Shown here in pieces: positions 62,866-64,000 of a stretch of 64,000 bases of DNA. This stretch comes from Campylorhamphus procurvoides (taxonomy: Eukaryota > Chordata > Aves > Passeriformes > Dendrocolaptidae), in contig WBMV01008223.1 in NCBI GenBank assembly GCA_013396655.1, positions 132,731-196,730 of the forward strand. The letters run 5' to 3'. The position numbers were made by a program, and so were the translations under genes. Below the pieces are notes generated by a model, which saw nothing but the letters and a program-made list of their open reading frames with translations, ran no database searches and was not told the DNA's origin. Each line of letters starts with the position of its first letter. The stretch's first letter is position 1.

Positions 62866-63890
62866 GAATAGTCTTCAAGAAGGGTCAAAAGGAAGATTTG
62901 AGGAACTACATGCTAGTCACCCTCACCTCAGTCTCTGGGATGTCATGGAACAGCTAATCCTTGTAACCATCTTGAAATGTGAAAGCCATGAAGATAATTT
63001 GATATAGTCAGCATGGATTTACAAAAGGAAAATCATGTTTAACCAACGTTTTACAACAAATTGATTATCTTAGAGGACAACAGTAGAGCAGTCAGTGTTC
63101 TTTACATTGGTTTTAGTGAAGTCTTTGACCCTGTATCCCATAACACCCTTGTAGACAAGATGACAAATCACAGGTTAGATAAAAGGAGGACAGTGACGTA
63201 GATTGAAAACTGGCTTAACAGCTGGGTCCAGAAGGTTATGATAAGTGGCATGAAGTCCAGTTGGAGACAAGTAACTTGTAGTGTACTCCAGGGATTGGTA
63301 CTGGGGCCAATACTGTTTGACATCTTCATTAATGATCTGGACAGTGGGACAGAATGAATCCCAGGAAGTGCACAGATGACAAAAAACAGTGAGAAGTGAC
63401 TGATACAGCAAAGGTCCTGCTGCCATTCTGAGGGATCTTGACAGAATGAAGAATTGAGCTGATGGGAATCTCATGATGTTCAACAAGGGAAATCACAAAG
63501 TCTTGCACCTGGAGAATAATAGTCTCAGGCACCCATATAAGACCAGCTGGAAAGCAGCTCTTCAGAGAAAGACCTTGTAGTCCTGGTTAACAGCAGGCTG
63601 ACCAAAAGACAGCAGTGTACCCTTGCAGCTTAGAAGGCTAGCAGTGTACTAGGCTGTATTTTGAAGAGCATTGCCAGCAGGACAAGAATGGTGAACCTTC
63701 CTCTCTACTCAGCCGTTGTGAGATACACCTTGAGTACTGTGTTCAGTTCTGGGCTCTTCAGTACAAGAAGCATTAAGGGACTGAAGCTTCTTTCACATGA
63801 GGAGAAGCTGGAAAAACTGGGACTATTTAGTCTGGAGATGAGATGTCTCAGGAGGATCTTGTTAATGCATACAGACACCTGATGAGAGAG
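62866..63890 (+). pseudogene. CR1 reverse transcriptase, heavily decayed
   Basis: In broken frames one can read 'VFDPVSHNTLVDKM' (the region after the first catalytic Asp), a stop where the family has 'R/W-IENWLN', then '[16 protein letters not shown]', '[16 protein letters not shown]' (palm motif B region, with Pro-Gln of 'PQG' changed to Leu-Gln) and later 'GLKLLSHEEKLEKLGLFSLE'. The F/YADD box region is disrupted. Several stops and frame changes make it clearly inactive. Confidence 0.88.
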
Positions 63891-64000
63891 AATGAAGAAG
63901 ATACAGACAGATTCTTGTCAGTAGACAGGACAAGAGGCAATAACCACAACTAAGAAAACAGCAAATTTCACTTAAATGCAAGACAAAGCTTTGTATTATG
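62866..64000 (+). mobile_element. CR1 LINE, decayed, runs past the window end
   Basis: Begins with 'gtcttcaagaagggtcaaaa' and 'ggaactacatgctagtcacc', passes 'agtcagcatggatttacaaa' and the RT region, and is still in CR1 ('gacaggacaagaggcaataa') at the window end. The 5' truncation point lies slightly upstream of that of the 27 kb copy, so this copy shows RT sequence the other lacks. More substitutions and stops than the 27 kb copy suggest an older insertion. Confidence 0.93.

Noticed and set aside
1..64000. CRISPR array, bacterial operon, phage or integron features
   Set aside because: No regularly spaced repeats, no ribosome binding sites with dense genes; the CR1 content shows a vertebrate genome.

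Overview
The window looks like bird (or at least sauropsid) nuclear DNA from an AT-rich gene desert or the inside of a very large intron. The recognisable interspersed repeats are nearly all CR1-type LINE fragments, in both orientations, several ending in the typical CR1 3' tail (forms of 'ggtcccttccaac ... attctgtga'). I see no primate or rodent style SINEs or L1, no CpG island, and no bacterial operon structure. I found no intact protein-coding gene. Most open frames are short, AT-driven and without recognisable domains. Those that do look like protein are decayed CR1 reverse transcriptase, plus one unidentified remnant on the minus strand.

Layout. 1-10.6 kb: AT-rich noncoding DNA with a homeodomain-motif-rich block near 1.3 kb and an old palindromic repeat remnant near 3.15 kb. 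10.65-11.15 kb: a short CR1 scrap and a GC-elevated block. 11-22.5 kb: mostly featureless, with a small 14-bp tandem repeat and a GC-elevated block near 18 kb. 22.5-24.06 kb: an unidentified chain of protein-like frames on the minus strand, then a minus-strand CR1. 27.18-28.44 kb: the best-preserved CR1, plus strand, with two long RT frames. 31.7 kb: a CR1 tail. 34.66-35.01 kb: an unexplained module present as two direct copies and one inverted piece. 36.5 kb: a cluster of small palindromes. 39.3-40.3 kb: a GC-elevated island. 41.4-41.9 kb: an old palindrome-like remnant and an exon-like pair of splice signals. 44.46 and 48.1 kb: CR1 3' ends. 46.8-47.35 kb: a conserved-element-like block with a hairpin and an octamer site. 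54.04 kb: a 145-bp GAAA/GGAA microsatellite. 56.34 kb: a CR1 scrap. 60.4-60.7 kb: a GC-elevated block. 61.3-61.85 kb: a CR1 tail and an old palindromic element. 62.87-64.0 kb: a heavily decayed CR1 that runs off the end.

There is no gene network to describe. The functional candidates are regulatory or structural: the conserved-element-like blocks, the hairpins and the GC islands. All are inferences from sequence texture and need alignment to other bird genomes. The most interesting unexplained items are the 34.66-35.01 kb repeated module and the 22.52-23.28 kb minus-strand remnant.
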